Below, in pieces: positions 36,549-45,747 of a stretch of 64,000 nucleotides of DNA. The translations under genes were made by a program, and so were the position numbers. The DNA is from Sphingobacterium sp. UBA5670. GTDB lineage: Bacteria; Bacteroidota; Bacteroidia; Sphingobacteriales; Sphingobacteriaceae. Location of the stretch: contig NZ_DIIM01000021.1 in assembly GCF_002420705.1 (NCBI RefSeq), positions 584,305-648,304 on the forward strand, given 5' to 3'. The notes under the pieces are model-generated. The model was not told the origin of the DNA. It worked only from the letters and a program-made list of their open reading frames with translations, and searched no databases. Positions within the stretch are counted from its first letter, which is position 1. Each line of letters starts with the position of its first letter.

Positions 36549-39500
36549 TTATAATCCTGCCTGTAAGGTAAAAGTCACACTCCGGGCGAACGGGTATGTA
36601 ATTCCACGTTCTACTTTCACCGAAGACCAGCGAAAAATATCATTTGCAACAAGTCCGACACGCAGACTTGACAATGCTAGTTTTTTAGCGAACTCCTTTC
36701 GTGCATCGTAAGAAAAATTAAGCGACTGCAGTGCAAACAGGTTATCAGGCATAATGAACCGCGAGGACACTCTCGTCTGGCCCAAATCCTGAATACTTTT
36801 ATAAAAAGTTACATCTCCTGGGCTTTTCCATTTTTCCTCCAAAACCCTACTGTCAACATTATAGCGTGGATCGGCATTTTCAACCCGGTCTACCAAGGTT
36901 TGGTTATAGGTTTTACCACCTATCCGTGTCTGGAAATAAGCGACCATCATAAACTGTTTATAGCGCAGTGTTCCTCCAAAAAATCCTTCCATTTTTGGAG
37001 TGGCCACCCCCACGACATCAATATCCCGTGCATCCCAGTCATATGACAGTGTTCCATCTTTTTTAATATAAACTTCCTTTCCATTTTCGGGATCTATTCC
37101 TAGAGAAGGAACTGCGTAAATCGCATCGAGCGATTGGCCTTCTTTGTAGCGAAGTAGCGGTACCGCCATTAGATCGCTCCCCTGCTGTGCTTCGTCGACA
37201 CGTTCGTTGTAGCTTTTCAGTGCATTTGAAATACGGACGATTTTATTTGTATTTCGGACCAAATTGGCCAATAGGCTCAGTGTCCACTTTTGATTTTTAA
37301 TGGGAACCCAATTGGCATTGAGCTCGAATCCTTTATTTTCAAGATCGCCAAGATTCTCCTTATACGAGCTGAATCCCGTAGAAGGTGCCAGGTTGATATC
37401 CGCTAAGATATCGCGTGTGATCTTATGGTAATAGCGTGGAGAAAGTGTCAACCGATCATGCCAAAGTCCAAGATCAAGACCAACATCGGTACTCTGGGTC
37501 TTCTGCCAGGTCAGGTTTTCATTACCATAATTACGGACCGTACTTCCCAGTCCCGAGCTATACCAATTGCTTTTATCGTAGCTATAAGTTGTGCGCGACA
37601 TATAAGGATCAAACTGTACAGATCCCGTAAGACCTATCGTTGCACGGAGACGCAACTGGCTGATAACATCGTTGGTAAACCATTTTTCTTTATGCATATT
37701 CCATCCGATACCTGTAGACCAAAAGGGAGCGGTACGTTTATTGGATCCGAATTTGGAAGAACCATCAATGCGGAACGTTGCATCCATTAGATAACGGTTA
37801 TCATAGGAATAGTTGGCACTTAGGAAAGCGCCAAATAACCTGGAGGCACCCAGGCTACTCGAAGGGCTCGCATTTTCGGCATATCCTTTGGCAAATCCCA
37901 CACTTGTAAATCGGTCATTAGGAAACCCAATGGCCGTAAAAGAACGCTCGTCGTAACTTTCTGTCCGGATATTGGTTCCCCCAACCACATTGAAGCTGTG
38001 TTTATCAATATTGCGCATCCAATTGAGCCTGATATTTGCATCCCAGTACAATTCATTGTTTGTATAGCTGCTATAACTACCTTTTTCATCTGTCTGAGAT
38101 GTTGGATAGAAATAAAAATCATTGGCTAAGGGCGACCGGAAATTATCATTGGTATTCAAGCGCTTTAGCAGGCTCACTTGTCCCCGCAGGCGAAGTCCGT
38201 TATTGAGATCAAAATCACCAGAGAAATTATTCAGCAATTCGGTGTAACCAAGTTTATTGAAACTATTGAGTGTCGCATTATAAAGTGGGTTCAGGACATA
38301 CTCCCGTTGCGCGCTACCGGAATTTGCCACCCTTGTCCACATATCGGCCTCCTGTATAATATTGCCGTTATCATCGGTCATGCGGTAATACGGATTCATC
38401 CTCACATAGTCCGAAAAACTTCCATAAGGAGATTCGCGGCCATCGACCACGGTTACGGCAAGCTCATTCTGGAATCTAAATTTACCTTTTAGGTTATAGC
38501 TAAAATTCAGCCCACCCGAATATTGATTTCTTCCCGATCCCTTCATGACACCTGGCCTGGTCTGATAGCGCATGTCTACGCCATAACGGAAAGTCTCCGA
38601 ACCGCCTTCTAGATAAAGTCCGTGTTTTTGTCCGACTGCAGTCCGCACGGGTTGCGAAAGCCAATACGTGTCCACACCACCGAGAACATTTGCCAGTTTT
38701 TGATAATAGAGTTCATCCAACGCATCCTGTGGCTGACGCTGAATTGTTGCATCGTACAGTCCCGCCAACTTCTCATAAGCCAGTTTATCCGCCGCATGTA
38801 AAACATCGTAGCCTGTCAGATCCGGCATATTCACATTACTCTCATGCGTATAGGTCAATTGTAATTTACCATCCTTAGGCATTTTTGTGGTGATGACCAT
38901 GACACCATTAGCGGCTCTTGACCCATATATTGCGGTCGCAGCAGCGTCTTTTAAAATCGTGACACTCTCAATACGTGTCATATCCAGGTCCAGCACCTTC
39001 TGTACGCTCACTTCAAACCCATTTAATATAAAGGCCGGCATATTGATTGTGGTGGTAATATTGTCCCTTCGGAGCACTTCATTCCCTCCGGTAGGTAACG
39101 AAGAGGATCCACGGACATTAATATTTGGTAAGGCATTGGGATTGGATCCAGCGAGATTATTGTCCAGCAGTTTAAAAGAAGGATCAAATACCTGCATGGC
39201 TTGTAAGACGTTTTGTGGATTTACCTGTCGCAGTTCATCCCCGCTTTTGGTAATCGCGGTTCCGGTATAAGAATCTTTTTTTAACACCTGATACCCCGTC
39301 ACAACGACCTGTTCCAACGCATTTGCTTCCTCTTCCATCTGCACATTGTACTCCTCTTTATTTTCGACTAGATTGAGGGTAAAGTTTTTATAGCCAACCA
39401 TACTTAATGTAAGCGGTTGCATAGTACCAGCGAAGGAAAATCGTCCATCCTTATCCGCTACCGCAATGGTATTGCCCATTTGCGAAATATTCACTCCCGA

Positions 39501-39920
39501 AAGCGGCTTACGGTCTTTACCGACGACTTGTCCCCGGACCTGCAGCTGGGATGGCTTATCCAACGAGGGATAGTTTTTAGGTTCGGTTTTCCGTGGACTG
39601 GATTTCCTTTCCAGGAAAATTGTCTTTGATTCAATTGTGTATCCGATTCCCTGCGGACTTAAAATCTTATCAAGAAATAATTTAAGGGGCATCTTGTCCG
39701 CTTTAATCGAAATTGGGCGGGCCGATTCCAAAATCTTTTTTGCTCCTAAGACTTCGTAATTTGTCTGGAGCTTGACCGCCTGGAGCACATCCATCAAAGG
39801 AACATTGTGCCCGGCATAGGTGACGGTTTGTGCGTTTACCTTATGACCTAGCTGGAGTAAGACAGCAAAAAGTAGCCATAAAAGGGGTCTGGTCGCTTGT
39901 GAAAAACAACTTAATTTCAT
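36549..39920 (-). CDS. SusC-like TonB-dependent receptor with N-terminal STN signalling domain
   Basis: At 1123 aa it is the largest SusC here. A signal peptide (to HKVNAQ) precedes an STN domain (about residues 35-105, VPLMDVLQAVKLQTNYEVLG, KMPLKLFLDKIL), the part that contacts a FecR-type anti-sigma factor. A regulatory-like domain follows (VRGQVVGKDRKPLSGVNISQ), then the TonB box region (EQVVVTGYQVLKK), a plug (INVRGSSSLPTGGN, ILKDAAATAIYGSRAANGVM) and the barrel. The FecR and ECF sigma genes lie directly upstream, so substrate binding is probably signalled to transcription through STN-FecR-sigma. Confidence 0.95.
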   Translation of the reverse strand: MKLSCFSQATRPLLWLLFAVLLQLGHKVNAQTVTYAGHNVPLMDVLQAVKLQTNYEVLGAKKILESARPISIKADKMPLKLFLDKILSPQGIGYTIESKTIFLERKSSPRKTEPKNYPSLDKPSQLQVRGQVVGKDRKPLSGVNISQMGNTIAVADKDGRFSFAGTMQPLTLSMVGYKNFTLNLVENKEEYNVQMEEEANALEQVVVTGYQVLKKDSYTGTAITKSGDELRQVNPQNVLQAMQVFDPSFKLLDNNLAGSNPNALPNINVRGSSSLPTGGNEVLRRDNITTTINMPAFILNGFEVSVQKVLDLDMTRIESVTILKDAAATAIYGSRAANGVMVITTKMPKDGKLQLTYTHESNVNMPDLTGYDVLHAADKLAYEKLAGLYDATIQRQPQDALDELYYQKLANVLGGVDTYWLSQPVRTAVGQKHGLYLEGGSETFRYGVDMRYQTRPGVMKGSGRNQYSGGLNFSYNLKGKFRFQNELAVTVVDGRESPYGSFSDYVRMNPYYRMTDDNGNIIQEADMWTRVANSGSAQREYVLNPLYNATLNSFNKLGYTELLNNFSGDFDLNNGLRLRGQVSLLKRLNTNDNFRSPLANDFYFYPTSQTDEKGSYSSYTNNELYWDANIRLNWMRNIDKHSFNVVGGTNIRTESYDERSFTAIGFPNDRFTSVGFAKGYAENASPSSSLGASRLFGAFLSANYSYDNRYLMDATFRIDGSSKFGSNKRTAPFWSTGIGWNMHKEKWFTNDVISQLRLRATIGLTGSVQFDPYMSRTTYSYDKSNWYSSGLGSTVRNYGNENLTWQKTQSTDVGLDLGLWHDRLTLSPRYYHKITRDILADINLAPSTGFSSYKENLGDLENKGFELNANWVPIKNQKWTLSLLANLVRNTNKIVRISNALKSYNERVDEAQQGSDLMAVPLLRYKEGQSLDAIYAVPSLGIDPENGKEVYIKKDGTLSYDWDARDIDVVGVATPKMEGFFGGTLRYKQFMMVAYFQTRIGGKTYNQTLVDRVENADPRYNVDSRVLEEKWKSPGDVTFYKSIQDLGQTRVSSRFIMPDNLFALQSLNFSYDARKEFAKKLALSSLRVGLVANDIFRWSSVKVERGITYPFARSVTFTLQAGL

Positions 39921-40011
39921 TAATTCTAGTTAGTTTAGTTAGGTTAGATTGCAGGATTCACTGCCCAATTTGTTAATTCATATTGTATGGTAATGTATAA
40001 TTTTACGTTTT

Positions 40012-41208
40012 TTACTGCCCTCCTTTCTGTCCTTTAGGATCACTTTTTTCAATGATGAGCTTTCCATCGTCCGTCAATTGATACGACAAATCCTGGTCTT
40101 TTAATATTTTCAGGATGGTAGATAATTTACTCGTTCTGAATGTTCCTCCGAAAAAGGAGACATCAGGTATATCGCCCTTATAGACAACATCAACTGCATA
40201 CCATTGGGACAGCTCATCCATCACTTGCCGAAGCGACTTTCCATCAAAGTTAAATTTGCCGTATACCCAAGCCATCTCCTGCTGCACATTGACCGGATGT
40301 CTAGAAAGCTCCGCACCGGAGCTAACAGATTGATCGCCGGGCATCAAAGTGACCTTTTGACTTTTAATCAGTTCTTTTACCTGCACTTTCCCCTCCAACA
40401 GTGTTGTTTTTATCTGCGCTGATGTTGGGTAGGCATTGATATTGAAATGCGTTCCAAGTACCTGTACCTCCTGATTTTTGGTCCGCACGATAAAAGGCTG
40501 ATTCTTACGTTTGGCAACTTCAAAATAGGCCTCTCCCCGAAGGCTGACTTCGCGTTTATCTTTAGCAAATATGGTCGGATAAGATAGTGTCGTTCCTGCA
40601 TTTAGCTTGACCATAGTACCGTCGGGCAAGGTAACCTCGTAAGTACCGCCACGCGGTGTTTCTATTTTGGCAGACACCGCGGCATCGATCGATGCAACTT
40701 CATGGCCGTCATCATAGCGTATTCCACTACCATTGATAAGAACTTGCTTTTCTCCCTTGTTTAGCTCATACCGTCTGCCATCTGAGAGCGTTATGATGGC
40801 CTGATTAGAAGCCGGTAGCCGATCACTTACAGCCCCTATCTGTACTTCTGCCGGCCGGCTGTTATCCCTATTCCAAAACCAGACAACACTGAGGGCAAGT
40901 AGTACGCTAGCTGCTGCAGCATAAGGCCATAGGCGTTTCAGCAGTGCGGGCTTTCTCGTTGTTGGCTGAAAGGAAATTTTATTTTTTAGCGACTCAAAAT
41001 TACGCTGCTTTTCAAAATGCTGCAGACTGGCATACGCTTCACGCTGCCGCTGTCCATCCAGACAACGTTGATAGATCTCTTTGTTCGATGCTGATTCTTG
41101 CAGCCAGTTTTCCAAAAAAAGACGGTCTTCGCCTGTTAGCGTTCCCTGCAATTCCTGGAGGACCAGCGCACTGATACGGATAAGTTTTTCTTCTTCTTTA
41201 GGATCCAT
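40012..41208 (-). CDS. FecR-family anti-sigma factor
   Basis: The 398-aa protein has a cytoplasmic helical part with EEKLIRISALVLQELQGTLT, and a single membrane segment at about residues 92-112 (LWPYAAAASVLLALSVVWFW). The periplasmic FecR domain contains KIETPRGGTYEVTLPDGTMV, KREVSLRGEAYFEVAKRKNQ and VQVLGTHFNINAY. A C-terminal DUF4974-like domain follows (FNFDGKSLRQVMDELSQWYA). It would hold the sigma factor encoded 65 bases upstream inactive until the STN-bearing SusC signals substrate. Confidence 0.95.
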   Translation of the reverse strand: MDPKEEEKLIRISALVLQELQGTLTGEDRLFLENWLQESASNKEIYQRCLDGQRQREAYASLQHFEKQRNFESLKNKISFQPTTRKPALLKRLWPYAAAASVLLALSVVWFWNRDNSRPAEVQIGAVSDRLPASNQAIITLSDGRRYELNKGEKQVLINGSGIRYDDGHEVASIDAAVSAKIETPRGGTYEVTLPDGTMVKLNAGTTLSYPTIFAKDKREVSLRGEAYFEVAKRKNQPFIVRTKNQEVQVLGTHFNINAYPTSAQIKTTLLEGKVQVKELIKSQKVTLMPGDQSVSSGAELSRHPVNVQQEMAWVYGKFNFDGKSLRQVMDELSQWYAVDVVYKGDIPDVSFFGGTFRTSKLSTILKILKDQDLSYQLTDDGKLIIEKSDPKGQKGGQ

Positions 41209-41273
41209 TTTGAGCTATTTCATCTATAGATACCACACCGATTTAAAAAAGTACCAAAGACAATTAAAAAAAA

Positions 41274-41861
41274 TTAAATTTTTCCAAATAGAACAATCAA
41301 CGAGAGTAGATAATGGAAGGAATCCCGTTTCAAATGCTCGCGCAGCAGGCTCAGGGCACGTAATTTTTGATTTTTTACGGTTTGAATACTGATCTGCAAT
41401 AGATCAGCAACTTCTTGATTGCTGTTGCCTTCAAGGTAGCTCAGCTCTATGATTTCCCGTGCTTTGGGTGGGAGCTTCTGAATGGCTTCGTGGAGTTCGG
41501 CCATTGCTTCAGCGAAGACAATTTCATGTAAATGTGATTTTTGATCCTGTTCCTGCTGTGCAACATAGCTGTCGACCCGATTCAGCCTACGCAGTCGAGC
41601 TGTCTGCTGATTGAGTCCTGCATGGCGTGTTGCCTGATAGAGCGCCGCTTTGAGATGCGACAAGCTGTCAAAGCTCCTTTTACCTTGCCACAAGCGAATA
41701 AATCCCTCCTCGGCAATATCTTCCGCTTCTTTACTTTCATCCACAAAGCTCGAGGCGTATAAACAAATGCGATTGAAATAACGGTTGTATACATGCGCGC
41801 AAGCCTGCTCTTTCCCTTTTCGGAAATCGTCAAGCAGCTCTTTTTCGCTCGTATAATTCAT
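41274..41861 (-). CDS. ECF-type RNA polymerase sigma factor (FecI/RpoE-like)
   Basis: The 195-aa protein has region 2 motifs (HVYNRYFNRICLYASSFV, AEDIAEEGFIRLWQ) and a region 4 helix-turn-helix (LPPKAREIIELSYLEGNSNQ, EVADLLQISIQTVKNQK). It is the first gene of the leftward operon and should direct transcription of the SusC gene and its own operon. It is transcribed away from the protease gene at 42147. Codons and length are ordinary for Bacteroidota SusC-linked sigma factors. Confidence 0.95.
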   Translation of the reverse strand: MNYTSEKELLDDFRKGKEQACAHVYNRYFNRICLYASSFVDESKEAEDIAEEGFIRLWQGKRSFDSLSHLKAALYQATRHAGLNQQTARLRRLNRVDSYVAQQEQDQKSHLHEIVFAEAMAELHEAIQKLPPKAREIIELSYLEGNSNQEVADLLQISIQTVKNQKLRALSLLREHLKRDSFHYLLSLIVLFGKI

Positions 41862-42061
41862 TAGTAGATTCTTTTAGCTAGAGGTCAATCTTTTCGTGGA
41901 TAAAGATAACTAAAAAGAATTGATACTTCCTATCGACGACTTATTCCTAAATTCTTCCTACTAAGTTTTCACAATTTCACCGTATACGCCATAAATTTTT
42001 CGGCAGACAGTACCAAAAAGGAAGCAAAGTCAATAATATATTCAGAACTGCTTAGTTGTTC

Positions 42062-42093
42062 TTGTTTTTCTGTTGACAAATCTGCTACCTTTG
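42062..42093 (+). promoter_or_regulatory. Probable Bacteroidota-type promoter of the double-trypsin gene
   Basis: TTG at 42062-42064 is separated by 21 bases from a perfect TAnnTTTG box (TACCTTTG, 42086-42093), 53 bases before the ATG. The spacing fits the TTG-N17-23-TAnnTTTG pattern described for this phylum. Confidence 0.6.
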
Positions 42094-42146
42094 AGCCACG
42101 GCCTTCTAAAGCCAAACCTAATCCAATAAATCAACCTGTTCGCAAT

Positions 42147-43838
42147 ATGACAACGTGTTTCAAAAAATTTTCTGATCATACAGTCTTTCACTACATTATT
42201 ATTTGGGCGATTTCGTGCCTAGCCATCTACCCCACTACCTGCTTAGCGCAAACAAACATGTCACTTGGTCATGATATACCGAAATCTACCCTTGCCCGGG
42301 CAATGGCGGCATCGATAAAAATGTTTGGTATTGACAGTATCAGCGGCCAGCAAAACAGTGCCCCTTTCAGTGGTGCTATTGTGACTGTGGATGGAGCTAT
42401 ACTGACAGTGGCACATTCCACAAAGCCGGGCAATTTCTATCGCGTAATTTTTTCCGATGGTAAACAGGGAGTCGCCAAGGCGCTCGGAAGACTGGTCGTG
42501 GATCAACAGAGCAACTTGCCTGATATTGCTATGATGAAGATGCAAGGCGAAGGCCCATGGCCCTTTGCTGAAATGGGCTGGTCATCATCTATCGCTGAAA
42601 ACCAGTTCTGCTTTGGACTATCTTATCCCGAAACACTGCCCTTCTACATTCCCTTTTTGCGCACAGGTCGTATTCTTAAAAAAATGGACGACTATGGTTT
42701 TATTCAAAGCAGCAGCATCATGGAACCGGGAGATTCCGGAGGCCCTTTGTTTGATGCCATAGGTCGGGTCATTGGTCTTCATAGCCGTATCGATAGTCCC
42801 GAAGGCATCAATTTTGAGGTTCCTGTAAATAGCTACCGTAAATATTGGCAGTCGCTCAGCCACCCAGTCGCTATCGACACTTATCCCAGTTTAAGCGATT
42901 CGATCGGTAGCGATCCTGAACAGCAGAAACTATTGAAATTGGCGCTAAAAAAACAGACAATAAATCCGCAGACAAACTTTCAGTCCATAACAATCAGCAG
43001 TACTTTACAAGACGATAGTATTTCTATATTAGGAACGGTATTTCAATTGCGCAACAAGAAGCAGGTGATCTTATCCAAAAGTAGTTTAGTTGGCAAAGAG
43101 CCAACAGTTAAAATTGGCAAGAAAGTCTACGCCTTAAAAGTCCTGCTAAGAGATGAAAAAAGCGACCTGGTGGCACTCATGAGTGATCATAGATTTCCGT
43201 CGATCACCATATCGGAAATTTCGCAGCAAGGTATACCGGATACACTGGTAGGTTTAAATTTATGGTCATTGCTTACCGCCCATCAACGTAAAACCGGTGT
43301 CCTGGGCATGTCGTCCCGCACTTTCCCACGTATACCCGTTCCAGGAACTTTCGATGCACAGATGCAGGAGTTAGACGGTCTTCCAACCTTAACAACATTA
43401 GATAGTATGGGCGCAGCAGCCCAGGCCGGACTCCAGGTCGGCGACCATATGATTGCATTAAATGGTCAGGATGTGGCAAGTGCCATCAAAATCAATGCCG
43501 CCATGCAGCAATTTTCCGCAGGCGACACTTTACAGGTTCAATACAGACGGGGAGCCGCAGATCTTCAGACGAAGGTCATCCTTTCCAAATGGCCAACCAG
43601 GGAAAATCCACATCCGGCAAACAACATTCCTAAAGGAAAATCAGTTCGTAGGGACAACTTTCCAAGTGTCTTTATTCACGATTCACGCATTCATGCTGAT
43701 GAATGTGGAAGTCCGATAGTCGATAGCAATGGCCATTTTATAGGGCTCAACATTGCACGCTTTAGTCACACGGCTTGTCTGGCCATCCCTAGAGATGCTG
43801 TATTGAAGTTCTTATCCGGCGTCGAACAGTTGCTTTAG
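42147..43838 (+). CDS. Secreted tandem trypsin-fold protein: active-looking protease plus degenerate protease with inserted PDZ domain
   Basis: A signal peptide (to about CLAQ, residue 35) precedes a first S1C/trypsin-like domain with a complete triad: His90 in ILTVAHS, Asp126 in LPDIAMM and Ser197 in PGDSGGPLFD. A second copy of the fold begins near residue 285. By alignment His is replaced by Ser313 (VILSKSS), Asp is kept (Asp340, SDLVALM) and the nucleophile Ser is Cys520 in ADECGSPIVDSNGHFIGLN. About 100 residues between Asp340 and Cys520 resemble a PDZ domain (SMGAAAQAGLQVGDHMIALN). The gene stands alone between two leftward loci. A role in periplasmic protein quality control is possible but unproven. 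The target and the function of the second domain are unknown. Confidence 0.8.
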   Translation: MTTCFKKFSDHTVFHYIIIWAISCLAIYPTTCLAQTNMSLGHDIPKSTLARAMAASIKMFGIDSISGQQNSAPFSGAIVTVDGAILTVAHSTKPGNFYRVIFSDGKQGVAKALGRLVVDQQSNLPDIAMMKMQGEGPWPFAEMGWSSSIAENQFCFGLSYPETLPFYIPFLRTGRILKKMDDYGFIQSSSIMEPGDSGGPLFDAIGRVIGLHSRIDSPEGINFEVPVNSYRKYWQSLSHPVAIDTYPSLSDSIGSDPEQQKLLKLALKKQTINPQTNFQSITISSTLQDDSISILGTVFQLRNKKQVILSKSSLVGKEPTVKIGKKVYALKVLLRDEKSDLVALMSDHRFPSITISEISQQGIPDTLVGLNLWSLLTAHQRKTGVLGMSSRTFPRIPVPGTFDAQMQELDGLPTLTTLDSMGAAAQAGLQVGDHMIALNGQDVASAIKINAAMQQFSAGDTLQVQYRRGAADLQTKVILSKWPTRENPHPANNIPKGKSVRRDNFPSVFIHDSRIHADECGSPIVDSNGHFIGLNIARFSHTACLAIPRDAVLKFLSGVEQLL

Positions 43839-43858
43839 CCCTTAAAAAGATCAAGTCA

Positions 43859-45493
43859 TTAGGTAATTTTTAGGACCGCTGCAATATCGTTCTGAACAAA
43901 ACTGTCGGGGATCTGGACCTCAAGAGCGTCGTCGAGCTGATGAAAAGATATCCGATCTTTACTACCCAATAACTGTATCTTTCCGACCACAGGGCTATCG
44001 GGTGCGGAACGCCCCAATGACTTGATTCTAATCTGCTTTCCGGTCGGTGTTCCCATAATAAAGGCATAAAGTACATTTCCCTTTGTCGTAAAACGAACAT
44101 CATCACCGGTAAAAGCTTTTCCCTTTCCCTCGTTGAACCCCTGAACACTTAGTGAAGGAGCCTCCTCTTGTGCAGGACCCTCCCCAAAAATACGCCATGG
44201 TCTGGTTCCAATAATGGCTTCCCGGTGTATAGTCATCCACCCCCCTATCCCCTCGACCACTGCTCTTGCTTTGTCATCGATAGATCCATCACCGCGCAGT
44301 GGTATACTCAACAATAGATTACCATTTTTGCTGACCACATCAATCAACATATGAATAACGGTCTTGGCGGATTTATATTGATTATTATCATAGATCCGCC
44401 GGTCATAATGCCATGATCCAATACAGGTACAAGTCTGCCAGGGTTGCGGCTCAATGCTGTTACTCTGCCCCCGTTCGATATCCCAGACTAAGCATTTGCG
44501 CTGCTGTTCATTCAGTATTTTGCCATTGATTACCACATTGACCTTTCCCTTATTGGTCTGCATGCTCTTATTGTAAAAATCGGCGGCTATCTCCAGCCCG
44601 ACATTGCTTATCGGCCAGAGCGGAAGGACGGTATCATCGAAGTAAACCATATCAGGTCGGTAGCTTTCCATCAGTTCCAGAGTTCGCGCTTTGAAATTTT
44701 CACAATAAGCCTTGTCAGGGACGCTTACGCCGGAGTCGACATCCCAATGCCACTGCCGGTGAACCGTGTGATCGTCTGTGCTGTCCAGACTCGGTTGATG
44801 ATTCTGGGCATAAAGCTCCTGTGGATCGTAACCGGCCCACCATTTTCCTACACCATCCTTTTTTGTCAGTTTTCCATCATAAGGAACTCCTTCCAACTTA
44901 CCTTTTTTATCACTTCGCTGAGCCGTTTCGTACCAGGTCCAGGCATGCGCTGCGTGTACGCTCACGCCAAATTTAAGTCCTCTTTTTTTTGCAGCACGTT
45001 CCCAGCCACCAACAAGATCTTTTTTAGGACCCACATTGACACTATTCCAGCGATGGTGACTGCTGCGATATAGGTCTAGATTGTCGTGATGGTTGGCCAG
45101 AGCCATAAAATACTGTGCACCGGCATTCTTATACAGCTCCATCAGCTCCTCCGGATTCCAGTTTTCGGCTTTCCACTGATGGATCACATCCTTAAAACCA
45201 AAAACCGAAGGATGTCCATATTTTTCAAGATGATATTGATATTGGTCCGATCCTTCTTGATACATCCCTCGGGCGTACCAATCACCCCGCTCAGGCTGGC
45301 ATTGTGGTCCCCAATGTGCCCAGATGCCAAATTTGGCATCTCGAAACCAATCAGGTACCTGATAGTTTTCCAGTGAACGCCAATCGGGATGAAAAGGGGC
45401 TTTCCCCAGATAGGCGTGTGCAGCGCTAAATTTGCCAACGAAAAGGGTCGGAATAGTTGCACCGAGAAACTTAATTGCAGTTCTTCTATCCAT
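43859..45493 (-). CDS. GH29 alpha-L-fucosidase with Tat-like signal peptide
   Basis: The frame opens at 45547, but the ATG at 45493 gives a twin-arginine-type signal MDRRTAIKFLGATIPTLF ending near SAAHA, so this start is chosen. The GH29 barrel is recognisable from WFRDAKFGIWAHWGPQC, YFMALANHHDNLDLYRSSH and GLKFGVSVHAAHAWTWYE. The nucleophile region is RPDMVYFDDTVLPLW, with the first Asp of FDD as the likely nucleophile. SKNGNLLLSIPLRGDG closes the barrel. A C-terminal beta-sandwich follows (FTTKGNVLYAFIMG). It lies 255 bases downstream of SusD, past a terminator, and has its own possible -7 box. It probably acts on fucosylated oligosaccharides imported by the neighbouring SusC/D. Confidence 0.9.
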   Translation of the reverse strand: MDRRTAIKFLGATIPTLFVGKFSAAHAYLGKAPFHPDWRSLENYQVPDWFRDAKFGIWAHWGPQCQPERGDWYARGMYQEGSDQYQYHLEKYGHPSVFGFKDVIHQWKAENWNPEELMELYKNAGAQYFMALANHHDNLDLYRSSHHRWNSVNVGPKKDLVGGWERAAKKRGLKFGVSVHAAHAWTWYETAQRSDKKGKLEGVPYDGKLTKKDGVGKWWAGYDPQELYAQNHQPSLDSTDDHTVHRQWHWDVDSGVSVPDKAYCENFKARTLELMESYRPDMVYFDDTVLPLWPISNVGLEIAADFYNKSMQTNKGKVNVVINGKILNEQQRKCLVWDIERGQSNSIEPQPWQTCTCIGSWHYDRRIYDNNQYKSAKTVIHMLIDVVSKNGNLLLSIPLRGDGSIDDKARAVVEGIGGWMTIHREAIIGTRPWRIFGEGPAQEEAPSLSVQGFNEGKGKAFTGDDVRFTTKGNVLYAFIMGTPTGKQIRIKSLGRSAPDSPVVGKIQLLGSKDRISFHQLDDALEVQIPDSFVQNDIAAVLKIT

Positions 45494-45578
45494 TATACAA
45501 TGATCTTCGGTCAGAATGTCTTGGCCCAAATTGCGGGACAAAGTCATTCGGTTTATAATTAGTTATCTTCTTTCATAC

Positions 45579-45586
45579 CAAAATTA
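45579..45586 (-). promoter_or_regulatory. Possible -7 box of the GH29 gene
   Basis: The minus strand reads TAATTTTG, a perfect TAnnTTTG match, 85 bases before the GH29 start and downstream of the SusD terminator. No clear TTG is found at the -33 distance, so this is weak. Confidence 0.35.
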
Positions 45587-45674
45587 CCGGTATTGAATCA
45601 TGTAAGAAACTACATAATCGATGAATACTTGCACAATATCGACGAAGCCCCCATTTTCATGTTGTTGCCCCAAG

Positions 45675-45700
45675 AAAAAAGACGTCCCCAAAAGGACGCC
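45675..45700 (-). terminator. Rho-independent terminator after the SusC/SusD operon
   Basis: The minus strand forms GGCGTCC/GGACGTC (45700-45694 and 45687-45681, one G-U pair) around a TTTTGG loop, followed by six T residues at 45680-45675. It lies about 48 bases after the SusD stop codon and separates it from the GH29 gene. Confidence 0.75.
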
Positions 45701-45747
45701 TTCACCTAACCACTAACTATAAATAAAAAAACACCTAAATCTCAAAA

